This document shows positions 1 to 7,637 of a stretch of 64,000 nucleotides of DNA, in pieces. The DNA is from JAIVJZ01 sp036386515 (GTDB lineage: Bacteria; Acidobacteriota; Blastocatellia; Pyrinomonadales; Pyrinomonadaceae), in contig DASVVO010000037.1 in NCBI GenBank assembly GCA_036386515.1, positions 1-64,000 on the forward strand, read 5' to 3'. The position numbers and the translations under genes are program-made. Under the pieces are notes generated by a model. It was not told where the DNA came from. It did not search any database and saw nothing but the letters and a program-made list of their open reading frames with translations. Each line of letters begins with the position of its first letter. Position 1 is the stretch's first letter.

Positions 1-1125
1 TCCTTATTTCCTCCACCTCCGGTCATAGACCCAAACACTCCAGAGCGCAGTAAGTTATTCAGAGACCATATTCAAAATACAATCGTTAAAAATGGCCCTA
101 AAAACCCTAAGAGCAATTTAGTTTTGCCAGCAGGATTTCCAGCTAACTTTAAAGAAGGGATTATTCCTAAACGTAATACCGCATGGCCTCATTATTCAGA
201 GGATGTTGTGGTAAAAGACTTCGCACTTGTTAATGAAGCGATTGCATGGAGCGGTTGGAGTTCAAAGGCGATCTGTCAATCTTTTATTGACTCTGGATTT
301 ACATCAGTTCCCGACTCAAAAGGCCAACAAACCACATTTTTCATAACGGAAACCGGGGCAATCGAAAGTAAAAAGTCACGAACAGATTCTAAAAGTCACG
401 TCATATCTGTCTTTAAAGAAGTTGGTACGACACAGCAGATGAGTGCGTTTCTTAAAGAAATTGGAATCAACTTTGATTACCCAAAGCCGGTTGGGCTGAT
501 TAAGTACCTCCTATCAATGATAAGAGGTGAGAACTTCACGGTTATGGATTTCTTTGCTGGTAGTGGCACGACGGGTCATGCCGTGCTCGCGCTCAATAAG
601 GAAGATGGCGGCAATCGCCGTTTCGTGCTCGTCGAAATGGACGAAAATATCTCGCGCAACATCACAACGCAGCGTCTCAGCCGCGTCGTCAACGGCTACA
701 CTGCCGAAAAGCAGGGCGGTAAGCAAGAGCAAATACCCGCGCTCGGCGGCGGCTTCCGCTTTTGCGAACTCGGCGAGACGCTCTTTAACGCCGACGGTAC
801 GATCCGCGAGGCCGTCACCTTCGACGACCTCGCCCGCCACGTCTTTTTCGTCACAACGGGCGAACCACTGCCCGAAACCGCGAAAGCGCACACGCCCCTC
901 ATCGGCGCGACAAAAGGCGTCGGCGTCTATCTGCTCTACAATGGCATCCTCCGCGACAAGTCGCCGCAGGGCGGCAACGTCCTGACCAACGCCGTGCTCG
1001 CTGCGCTGCCGCCGCACGACGGCGCAAAAATTATCTACGGGACAAGTTGCCGCGTGAGTGCGGAACGCCTTCGGCGCGAGGGCATTACCTTTCGCCAAAT
1101 TCCTTACGAGTTGAGAATCGGCTGA
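1..1125 (+). CDS. mod: Type III restriction-modification DNA methyltransferase (Mod), 5'-truncated by window edge
   Basis: The frame is open from base 1, so the gene begins before the window; 374 residues are visible. It would methylate adenine in an asymmetric site and, as Mod, supply target recognition for the Res nuclease downstream. The SAM-binding motif I, DFFAGSGTTGHA, lies near residues 183-194 of the fragment. Motif I in the C-terminal half is the beta-class order used by type III Mod proteins; the DPPY motif would lie upstream of the window. The stop is 1 bp before the res start, so the two form an operon. The first ~580 bp are clearly AT-rich and the rest GC-rich like the genome, which suggests an exchanged target-recognition segment. 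Family is secure; specificity cannot be read. Confidence 0.88.
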   Translation, partial: SLFPPPPVIDPNTPERSKLFRDHIQNTIVKNGPKNPKSNLVLPAGFPANFKEGIIPKRNTAWPHYSEDVVVKDFALVNEAIAWSGWSSKAICQSFIDSGFTSVPDSKGQQTTFFITETGAIESKKSRTDSKSHVISVFKEVGTTQQMSAFLKEIGINFDYPKPVGLIKYLLSMIRGENFTVMDFFAGSGTTGHAVLALNKEDGGNRRFVLVEMDENISRNITTQRLSRVVNGYTAEKQGGKQEQIPALGGGFRFCELGETLFNADGTIREAVTFDDLARHVFFVTTGEPLPETAKAHTPLIGATKGVGVYLLYNGILRDKSPQGGNVLTNAVLAALPPHDGAKIIYGTSCRVSAERLRREGITFRQIPYELRIG

Positions 1126-1126
1126 A

Positions 1127-3757
1127 ATGTTCACACTCAAAGACTATCAACAGGACGCGCTCGACAGTTTGCGCGACTATTTCATCACTTACGCCGAGAC
1201 CCGCAACCCGCGCACGGCCTTTTACGAAATCACGCGCCGGAATTTCGATTACGAACTGCCTTACAACACCGTGCGGGGTTTGGAGGCGATGCCTTATCTC
1301 TGCATCCGCATTCCTACCGGCGGCGGTAAAACCGTCGTCGCCTGTCATGCCGTCCGCGTCGCCGCCGAAAATCTCTTACACGCCGACCGTACTGTTGTGC
1401 TCTGGCTCGTCCCTTCCAACACGATCCGCGATCAAACGCTGAAAGCTCTCAATGACAAACAGCACCCCTATCGCCAGGCGTTGGAGACGACCATCGGCGA
1501 GGTTTCCGTGCTCGACATCACCCAAGCCCTCAACGTCTCACGCGCCACGCTCAACCACACGACAACCATCATCGTCTCATCCATTCAAACTTTCCGCGTC
1601 GGCGATACGGACTTGCGCAAAGTCTATGAGGGCGACGGCGCGTTACTGGCGCACTTCAAAGACATTCCCCAAGCCGCGCTCGAAGGATTAGAGACGCTCG
1701 AAGACGGCACGGTGAGAAAATCGCTGGCGAATTTGCTGCGGATGCGCCGCCCCCTCGTGATCGTTGACGAGGCTCACAACGCCCGCAGCCCGCTCTCTTT
1801 CGAGACTCTTGCGCGTTTCAATCCCTCTTGCATCATCGAGTTCACCGCGACGCCGGACAAGGAGAAAAATCCGAGTAACATCCTCCACACCGTTTCGGCA
1901 GCCGAATTGAATGACGCGGAGATGATTAAACTCCCGATCCGTTTGGAAGCGCGTGCCAACTGGAAGGAACTGCTTGCCGATGCCATCGCCATGCGCGCCG
2001 CCCTGGAAAAAGTCGCTCAGGCCGAACAGCGGGAGCGCGGCGAATATATCCGCCCGATCATGCTCATTCAGGCTCAACCAAGACGCGCGAATCAGGAGAC
2101 GTTGACCACCACAGTTGTCGAACAATCTCTACGAGATGATTTTCATATCCCCAAGGAGCAGATTGTCATCGCCACAGGCGATGAGCGCGGACTGGACGAG
2201 ATAGAAGACATTCTCGCCCCGACTTGTGCGGCGCGTTTCGTCATCACGGTACAGGCTCTTCGCGAAGGATGGGATTGTCCTTTCGCCTACGTTCTGTGCT
2301 CCGTCGCCGAAATGCACGCCGCCACCGCCGTCGAACAACTTGTGGGTCGCATCCTGCGTCTGCCGCGCGCGGCGCGGAAATCTCACCCCGAATTAAACAT
2401 GGCCTACGCCTTCGCCACTTCGCCGGGTTTGCAGAACGCGCTCAAGGCGTTGGAATATGCGCTTGAGCAAAACGGTTTCGAGCGACAGGAAGTTAAAGAC
2501 CTCATCACGCGCGCGCAAACGCCCCCCGGCCTCCCCTTTGAAGATGGTTCATTGTTCGCGGGCACGGCGCAAGTTCCCTTGCCGGAAACGCCCCGTACCG
2601 TACATCTCTCCGCCGAGACCACGGCAAAAGTCTCTTTCGACTCTCAAGCCAAGACTCTCACCTTCAAAGGCGTGATGAGCGAACCGGAAAGAGATGAGAT
2701 CAAGACCTGTTTCACCACGCTCGAAGCTAAAGCGGCAGTTGATCTCGCCTTTCGTCAGTCGCGCGGCCTCCCCATCCGCGAGGCTCGCACGCCTTCCGAG
2801 CGCGGCGAAAGTTTCTCCGTTCCCGCGCTCTCGATCAAACAAGGCGCCTTCTTTGAGATGTTCGAGAAGACCCACTTTCTCGATGCCCCATGGAGTTTAA
2901 TTGCTGCCGACGCAACGCTGTCGGAGACCGAATACCCGACCGCGCGCGAGGAGGGACAACTCGCACAGGTGACGGTCACTGAAAAAGGCCGGATCGAATC
3001 AAGATACCTTGATGAGTTGCATCGACAGATGGCGTTGCTCAACGTGGATCAAGGCTGGACTGTCGCCGAGTTGGTTCACTGGCTGGATCGAAACATTCCG
3101 CATGTAGATATTTCCGCTACCGAATCGGGTATCTTCCTCACCCGTCTCGTACTGGGCTTGATCGAGGGGCGCGCCCTCTCCGTAGATCAACTCGCGCTGG
3201 ACAAATTCCGCCTCAAGGTTGCCGCGAAGCGTAAGATCGACGAACATCGCGATCAAGCTCTCGGCGCGAACTATCAAACGTTCTTATTGCCCGATGCGGC
3301 AACTCCCCTCTCAGTGACGCCCGAAATCGCATTCACTTTCGACGACCCACAACACTACGTTTACAACCGTGCTTACGACGGGGCTTATCAATTCAAGAAA
3401 CACTTTTACCCACAGGTCGGCGACCTTAAATCGCAAGGCGAAGAGTTTGAATGCGCGCAGTTTTTAGATTCGCTTGAAGAGGTTAAGTATTGGGTTCGTA
3501 ATACTGAACGGCGGCGCGCTTCCTTCTGGCTGCAAACCTCGACCGACAAGTTTTATCCTGACTTTGTTTGTCTGCTCAAAGACGGGCGTTACCTCATTGT
3601 GGAATACAAAGGCACATACCTCTGGACTAATGATGACTCCGTGCATAAACGCCAGATCGGCGAATTGTGGCAAGCGCGCAGTAACAAATCAGGGCTGTTT
3701 ATCATGCCTAACGGCAAAGACTTTGCCGCTATTAAAACCAAAATCAACGCCGGCTGA
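1127..3757 (+). CDS. res: Type III restriction endonuclease subunit Res (DEAD/DEAH helicase-nuclease)
   Basis: The 876-residue protein is the ATP-dependent translocase and nuclease of a type III system and works in complex with Mod. Helicase motifs are visible in order: Walker A PTGGGKT (63-69), DEAH (214-217), FTATP (239-243) and motif VI QLVGRILRLP (from 404). A C-terminal PD-(D/E)xK nuclease core is complete: PD at 811-812 and EYK at 826-828. Length fits Res proteins. ATG at 1127 follows the mod stop by one base, so translation is probably coupled. No frameshift or lost catalytic residue is seen, so the system looks intact on this side. Base composition matches the rest of the window, unlike the front of mod. 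Confidence 0.93.
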   Translation: MFTLKDYQQDALDSLRDYFITYAETRNPRTAFYEITRRNFDYELPYNTVRGLEAMPYLCIRIPTGGGKTVVACHAVRVAAENLLHADRTVVLWLVPSNTIRDQTLKALNDKQHPYRQALETTIGEVSVLDITQALNVSRATLNHTTTIIVSSIQTFRVGDTDLRKVYEGDGALLAHFKDIPQAALEGLETLEDGTVRKSLANLLRMRRPLVIVDEAHNARSPLSFETLARFNPSCIIEFTATPDKEKNPSNILHTVSAAELNDAEMIKLPIRLEARANWKELLADAIAMRAALEKVAQAEQRERGEYIRPIMLIQAQPRRANQETLTTTVVEQSLRDDFHIPKEQIVIATGDERGLDEIEDILAPTCAARFVITVQALREGWDCPFAYVLCSVAEMHAATAVEQLVGRILRLPRAARKSHPELNMAYAFATSPGLQNALKALEYALEQNGFERQEVKDLITRAQTPPGLPFEDGSLFAGTAQVPLPETPRTVHLSAETTAKVSFDSQAKTLTFKGVMSEPERDEIKTCFTTLEAKAAVDLAFRQSRGLPIREARTPSERGESFSVPALSIKQGAFFEMFEKTHFLDAPWSLIAADATLSETEYPTAREEGQLAQVTVTEKGRIESRYLDELHRQMALLNVDQGWTVAELVHWLDRNIPHVDISATESGIFLTRLVLGLIEGRALSVDQLALDKFRLKVAAKRKIDEHRDQALGANYQTFLLPDAATPLSVTPEIAFTFDDPQHYVYNRAYDGAYQFKKHFYPQVGDLKSQGEEFECAQFLDSLEEVKYWVRNTERRRASFWLQTSTDKFYPDFVCLLKDGRYLIVEYKGTYLWTNDDSVHKRQIGELWQARSNKSGLFIMPNGKDFAAIKTKINAG

Positions 3758-3939
3758 GTATCATCCGATATTCACGTAGGGAGCATGCATTGCTCGTAAT
3801 AACATCGGCATCCCTCGGATCGCTCTTGCCACACGAAAGCAACCATCTCCAACAGGCAAAGCCTCAATCTTTAATGATAAGAGTGGCCTTTGCATCGTTA
3901 AAATCCTCCTCCACATTTGAAAAACCATAACCTACAGCG

Positions 3940-4191
3940 TAAAAGTTCCGATTCGCAACGTAGAAGTGTGAGTTCGCATGACGAAAGTATGAATTTACAG
4001 CGTTGAAACGTGAGTTTGTGCAACGGAAGTGTGAATTTGCAGCGTGAAAGTGTCAATTTGCGGTGTGAAAGCATGAATCTGGGCGGTGAAAGTATCAATT
4101 TTCAAGGTGAAAGTGTGAATCTGCGGAGTGAAAGCGTCAATTTGCAGGATGAAAGGGTGAATTATCAGGCTTAAAGTTGATTTTTCGCTGT
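3940..4191. repeat. Tandem array of twelve degenerate 21-bp units
   Basis: Twelve units follow each other without a single phase slip, starting at 3940, 3961, 3982, 4003, 4024, 4045, 4066, 4087, 4108, 4129, 4150 and 4171. The core is TGAAAG, then TGAATTTGC about ten bases into the unit. The first and last units are most diverged. The array lies in the 657-bp gap between res (ends 3757) and the next gene (starts 4415). The rest of the gap (3758-3939 and 4192-4394) holds nothing I recognise. AT-rich blocks recur about every 10-11 bp, as in helically phased, curved DNA. Short open frames across it are by-products of the 7-codon period. Confidence 0.85.
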
Positions 4192-4414
4192 AGGGTGGGG
4201 CGAAAATTGTGGTTGCGGGCGAGCGTGGCGGGCGTATAATGCGCGGCGTTAAGGCGTTTGTGGCCGTCTCCAGCGAAGTTTCTTCGAGGGTGGAGTTTTA
4301 CGGCCGAGATCGTTCCTCGCAAGTTGTCGTCAGGGGCAAACCTCACTCCTGCGAAGAGTAGCCCCGGCGGCATGTTCCTCAACCCTTCACCGGCAAAGGA
4401 GAAGTTTACACACC

Positions 4415-5098
4415 ATGAAAGATTCCGACACTCGTAGGTACGAGGCGTTTTTGCGCGTGCGCGATTTCGGCGCGGCGCACGCGGCGCAATTTCCTCCAAA
4501 CTCTTTCGGCGCGGAAAAACTCGCCGCACTGGATGCGGTGATCGCGGCGCTGGATCAGCACGCCAGCACGCAAGCCTCCGGCCTGAGCACCGCTCAACAA
4601 GGCGTGACGGGCAAGGCCGCCGCGCGCGACGAACTGCGGCGCGACATGGAAGCCATCAGCCGCACCGCGCGCAGCATGGCCTTCGACACGCCCGGCCTCG
4701 AAGATAAGTTTCGCCTCCCGCGCACGCCCAAAGATCAGGAATTGCTCAGCACGGCGCGCGCCTTCGCCGCCGATGCCCAACCGCTCGCCGCCGAGTTTGC
4801 GCGTCGCGGTCTGCCCGCGGACTTTCTCACAGACCTGACCTCCGACATCGAGAGCTTCGAGCAGGCCGTGAGCCGGAAAACTACGGGTCGCGCCGCGCAC
4901 GTCGCCGCCACCGCCGCCATTGATGATCTGATCGAAGACGGCTTGAAACACCTGCGTCAACTCGATGCGGTCGTGCGCAACATCTTCAGCGACGACCCGG
5001 CGACGCTCGCCGCATGGACGAGCGCAAGCCACGTCGAACGCGCGCCGCGCCGGAAGCGGCCGGTCGCGGCCTCTCCGCCGTCGCCGCCCCAGCCGTAG
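4415..5098 (+). CDS. Hypothetical helical protein
   Basis: A 227-residue, Ala/Asp/Arg-rich protein of unknown function. It has no signal peptide, no membrane segment and no recognisable catalytic motif; the composition suggests a mostly alpha-helical cytoplasmic protein. The last ~20 residues are a Pro/Ser/Arg-rich tail. The start is supported by a strong ribosome site (AAAGGAG at 4395-4401) upstream of ATG 4415. Proteins of this look are common as uncharacterised families in acidobacterial genomes, but that is recollection rather than a search. It is monocistronic and ends against a convergent gene with an inverted repeat in between. Confidence 0.75.
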   Translation: MKDSDTRRYEAFLRVRDFGAAHAAQFPPNSFGAEKLAALDAVIAALDQHASTQASGLSTAQQGVTGKAAARDELRRDMEAISRTARSMAFDTPGLEDKFRLPRTPKDQELLSTARAFAADAQPLAAEFARRGLPADFLTDLTSDIESFEQAVSRKTTGRAAHVAATAAIDDLIEDGLKHLRQLDAVVRNIFSDDPATLAAWTSASHVERAPRRKRPVAASPPSPPQP

Positions 5099-5160
5099 CA
5101 GCGCGCGCGGGCGAAACCATTTATAGCTGCGTTTGCATGAGCGAAAGCGGCTCGCTCATT

Positions 5161-5236
5161 TATCACCACAGGCACAGAATAAGGGGGCGCAGAGAAATCC
5201 AACTCTCTCTCTCTACGCCCCCTTCCCTGTCTGTGA
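5161..5236. terminator. Inverted repeat between convergent genes, likely bidirectional terminator
   Basis: AAGGGGGCGCAGAGA near 5180-5194 pairs with TCTCTACGCCCCCTT near 5210-5224, extended outward by imperfect CACAG/CTGTG arms. It lies between the stop of the plus-strand gene at 5098 and the stop of the minus-strand gene at 5260. No clear T-tract follows on either side. Confidence 0.5.
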
Positions 5237-5259
5237 TGACGACTATCCGTCGAAACGCT

Positions 5260-5877
5260 CTAACGGGCGAGGCCGCCGCCGCGCGTCTGCAAGCCCATGA
5301 GGCGCGCGGGGAAGACGCCGAAGTCCTCGACCTCCCAGGTGTTGCCGTCTCTCAGCCTGACCTTCGCGGCGGGGATGAAAGTGCCTTCGCTGTTGCCCCG
5401 GCGGCGCAGGAATATCTCGGCGTAGCCGAACCTGTAATCCTCGGAGCGCGTCCCGTAGCGCAACTCGTAGAAGTTGACGTTGCGCTCGTAGAGCACGATG
5501 ATTTTCGTCCCGTTCTCCTGGGGCACGGCGATGATCGCGTTGGCGTCAACGCCGACGCCGTTCCCGACCGTGATCCGCCCCGCCTCCATCCGCGACAGCA
5601 CGCGCAGCAACTCCTCCTGCCCGCCCGACTGCAAGGCCGTGTTCAACTGCTGCACCTCATCCGCCGACGTGTAGCGATTCACGATGAGCCTGAACGGAGC
5701 CGTCCGCCCGCCGAATCGCCCGCCCACGCCGACGACCGTGCCCAGTATTTGCTGCCCCTCGGCCGCACGGCTCACCCTCCGCTGTCCGAGCGCGACCGAC
5801 CCCGACGGCAACAGGGTCAGCCCCAACGCCACACAGCACAACGCGCCCAACCAACCCGACAATCTTCTTCCGCTCAT
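5260..5877 (-). CDS. Secreted protein of unknown function
   Basis: 205 residues with an N-terminal signal peptide (basic MSGRRLSG, then a hydrophobic stretch, probable cleavage after about residue 31). The mature part looks beta-rich and carries no motif I recognise. The start is supported by a GGGGGAAG ribosome site just before the ATG. The protein is presumably periplasmic or surface exposed. It is transcribed alone toward a convergent neighbour. Confidence 0.7.
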   Translation of the reverse strand: MSGRRLSGWLGALCCVALGLTLLPSGSVALGQRRVSRAAEGQQILGTVVGVGGRFGGRTAPFRLIVNRYTSADEVQQLNTALQSGGQEELLRVLSRMEAGRITVGNGVGVDANAIIAVPQENGTKIIVLYERNVNFYELRYGTRSEDYRFGYAEIFLRRRGNSEGTFIPAAKVRLRDGNTWEVEDFGVFPARLMGLQTRGGGLAR

Positions 5878-6050
5878 AACTTCCCCCCTGATGAAATTCG
5901 GATTTACCTGTCAACGGTCAATCCTAATTCCCGGAAGTGCGCAGATTGTCCCGAATATCTTCAGAAGATTTGGCGTCGCACAATTATCGCCCGGCGCGCG
6001 TGGGGGCAGCGACGCGCCCGCCGCCGCTCGATAAAGTGTGAAGGCGGAGA

Positions 6051-6108
6051 GCGGAACACGGAACGGTCGAACTTCGAGAGGCAGCCTCCTGAAGTTCGAC
6101 CGTTCCGC
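6051..6108. repeat. Perfect 16-bp stem inverted repeat
   Basis: GGAACGGTCGAACTTC at 6060-6075 is exactly complementary to GAAGTTCGACCGTTCC at 6091-6106; the loop itself can pair (AGGC/GCCT). It sits in the 326-bp non-coding gap 5878-6203, next to the TCATCCC palindrome. No T-tract follows, so a REP-like element is as likely as a terminator. Confidence 0.6.
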
Positions 6109-6121
6109 GTTCATCATTTAG

Positions 6122-6216
6122 TTGGATGAAGGATGAGGGATGAATGAAGAAAGCACTCGCTTACATTGAGCGTCTTTCTTATTCATCCCTCATCCCTCCG
6201 CCCTCATCCCTCCGCT
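6122..6216. repeat. TCATCCC palindrome, copy A
   Basis: The left arm GGATGAGGGATGAATGAAG (from 6130) is complementary to the right arm ATTCATCCCTCATCCC (from 6181), with GCACTC...GAGCG next to the loop. It is one of four related copies in this window (others at 14680, 27288 and 36927). Its outer right arm runs into the 3' end of the metallophosphoesterase gene and supplies its last codons and stop. Confidence 0.8.
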
Positions 6217-6911
6217 GTCATCCCTTCTTTCCCCAGCCGCTTCTTCGCCTTGCGCAGACGCTTGCCGGGGTCGTCGTAGGCGCGCGCGGCCTTGACCTGC
6301 ACAAACTCGCCCGTCTCGATGATGTAGGCGGTGAGTTCGTAGCCGTAGACGCAGCCGGTGTCGATTCCGATGGCGCGCGCGCCGCGCCGCACGGTCGCCG
6401 ACGGCCAGTGGCCGAACAGGACGGTCTGCGCGCCGTCGTAAACTTCGTACCACGGCGTGCCCTTCGGACTCGAACGCTTGCCTTCCAGCCCGCGCAGTTC
6501 CGTCAAATCTTTGGCCGACTGGTCTGCGAGCGCGATGCCGGGACGCAAGCCCGCGTGTACGATGAGGTGCGCGCCCAGGTCGAGCGTCAAGGGCAAAGAG
6601 GCGAGATAGGATTCGTAACGCTCGCGCCCGCTTTCGAGTTCGGCGCGGCAGGCGTGCTGCTGCTCGTTCAGTTTTTTCTTCTTGCCGCGCCAGTAGCGCA
6701 GGATGGCGCGGTCGTGGTTGCCGAGCACGGAGGAGAAGCGCGCGTCGGACATGAAGAGGTCGAGCACCTCTCGATTGCGTTCGCCCTTCACGATGAGATC
6801 GCCGACGGCGATGATGCGATCCTGCGCGCCCGCCTGAACCCGTTCGAGCAGCGTGAGGAGTTCGTCGTAGCAGCCGTGGATGTCGCCGATGACGATGGTG
6901 CGTGCGGTCAT
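6204..6911 (-). CDS. Metallophosphoesterase, PPP-family serine/threonine phosphatase type
   Basis: 235 residues with the calcineurin-like dinuclear metal motifs in order: GDIHG (9-13), GDLIVKG (37-43), GNHD (64-67), VHAGL (118-122) and GH (167-168). This is the layout of bacterial PrpA/ApaH-like phosphatases, which remove phosphate from proteins or hydrolyse diadenosine polyphosphates; the substrate cannot be told from sequence. GDLIVKG differs from the usual GDxVDRG: Lys-Gly replaces Arg-Gly and Ile replaces the usual position before it. A Lys-rich insert lies at 76-81. The final residues (GMTAEG) are encoded inside the TCATCCC repeat. Cytoplasmic, no signal peptide. Confidence 0.85.
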   Translation of the reverse strand: MTARTIVIGDIHGCYDELLTLLERVQAGAQDRIIAVGDLIVKGERNREVLDLFMSDARFSSVLGNHDRAILRYWRGKKKKLNEQQHACRAELESGRERYESYLASLPLTLDLGAHLIVHAGLRPGIALADQSAKDLTELRGLEGKRSSPKGTPWYEVYDGAQTVLFGHWPSATVRRGARAIGIDTGCVYGYELTAYIIETGEFVQVKAARAYDDPGKRLRKAKKRLGKEGMTAEG

Positions 6912-7092
6912 ATTCTTCTCACCCTTAAGTTCGCGCCGGATGAATCACGCCCGGATTTTAACGCAGACGACCGGGAGAGGCGGAACGCGCGGCAAGCACA
7001 GGCGCGCGCACGGGCGGTATAAATCGCCCTTCGCTTCGTGCTAAAAGTTCCCGGTGCGGTTTCCCGAAATTGTTCGACGCTTCGACCTCGCT

Positions 7093-7590
7093 ATGAAAAC
7101 ACTGCTTTTGCTCCGCCACGCGAGACCAGCGCAGGTCAGCCCCACCGGGCGCGACTTCGACCGCCCGCTCGTCGAGGAAGGCCGCGCCGACGCGCTGCTC
7201 ATCGGCCAACTGCTGCGGCGCAGGCAACTCAGACCCGAAGCCGTCATCTGCTCGCCCGCCACCCGCGCCCTCCAGACCGCCGACTACGCGATCGAAGCGG
7301 CGCGCTTACGCACCCGCCTGCTGTTCTACGACCGCATCTATGAAGCGACCGCGGAGCAACTGATCGAAGTCGTCTCGGAAGCGGGAGGCGAGGCCGAGAC
7401 GCTGCTCCTCGTCGGGCACAATCCCGGCCTCCAGGAACTGCTCGAACGCCTGACGGGCGAGCATGCGCCGATGCTCCCGGCCACGCTCGCACGCATCGAC
7501 CTCGACATAGCCGCGTGGAGCGCGCTCTCGGACGCGACCGCCGGCCGCCTCGTCTTCGCCCTCTCGCCGCAAGCCTCGCTCCGGCATTGA
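7093..7590 (+). CDS. sixA: Phosphohistidine phosphatase SixA
   Basis: 165 residues from ATG 7093; a GTG at 7054 is in frame but adds residues that do not fit the family. It is a histidine phosphatase that dephosphorylates phosphohistidine proteins. LLLRHARP (5-12) carries the catalytic His9, CSPATRA (53-59) the phosphate-binding Arg, and VGHNPG (107-112) the second catalytic His. RHA rather than RHG, and the small size, are typical of SixA. No ribosome site is evident. The adjacent divergent metallophosphoesterase may be functionally related, but nothing proves it. Confidence 0.85.
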   Translation: MKTLLLLRHARPAQVSPTGRDFDRPLVEEGRADALLIGQLLRRRQLRPEAVICSPATRALQTADYAIEAARLRTRLLFYDRIYEATAEQLIEVVSEAGGEAETLLLVGHNPGLQELLERLTGEHAPMLPATLARIDLDIAAWSALSDATAGRLVFALSPQASLRH

Positions 7591-7637
7591 ACCGACTCCG
7601 CTGTGAAATAACTCTTCAGCGCGGCGCAACTAACTCT

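Noticed and set aside
3940..4191. CRISPR or replication-origin iterons
   Set aside because: No spacers, units too degenerate for a CRISPR, and no rep/dnaA gene or DnaA boxes next to it.
5014..6129. Long plus-strand frame over 5014-6129
   Set aside because: It crosses a terminator-like palindrome and runs antisense to a gene with a signal peptide and a good ribosome site.
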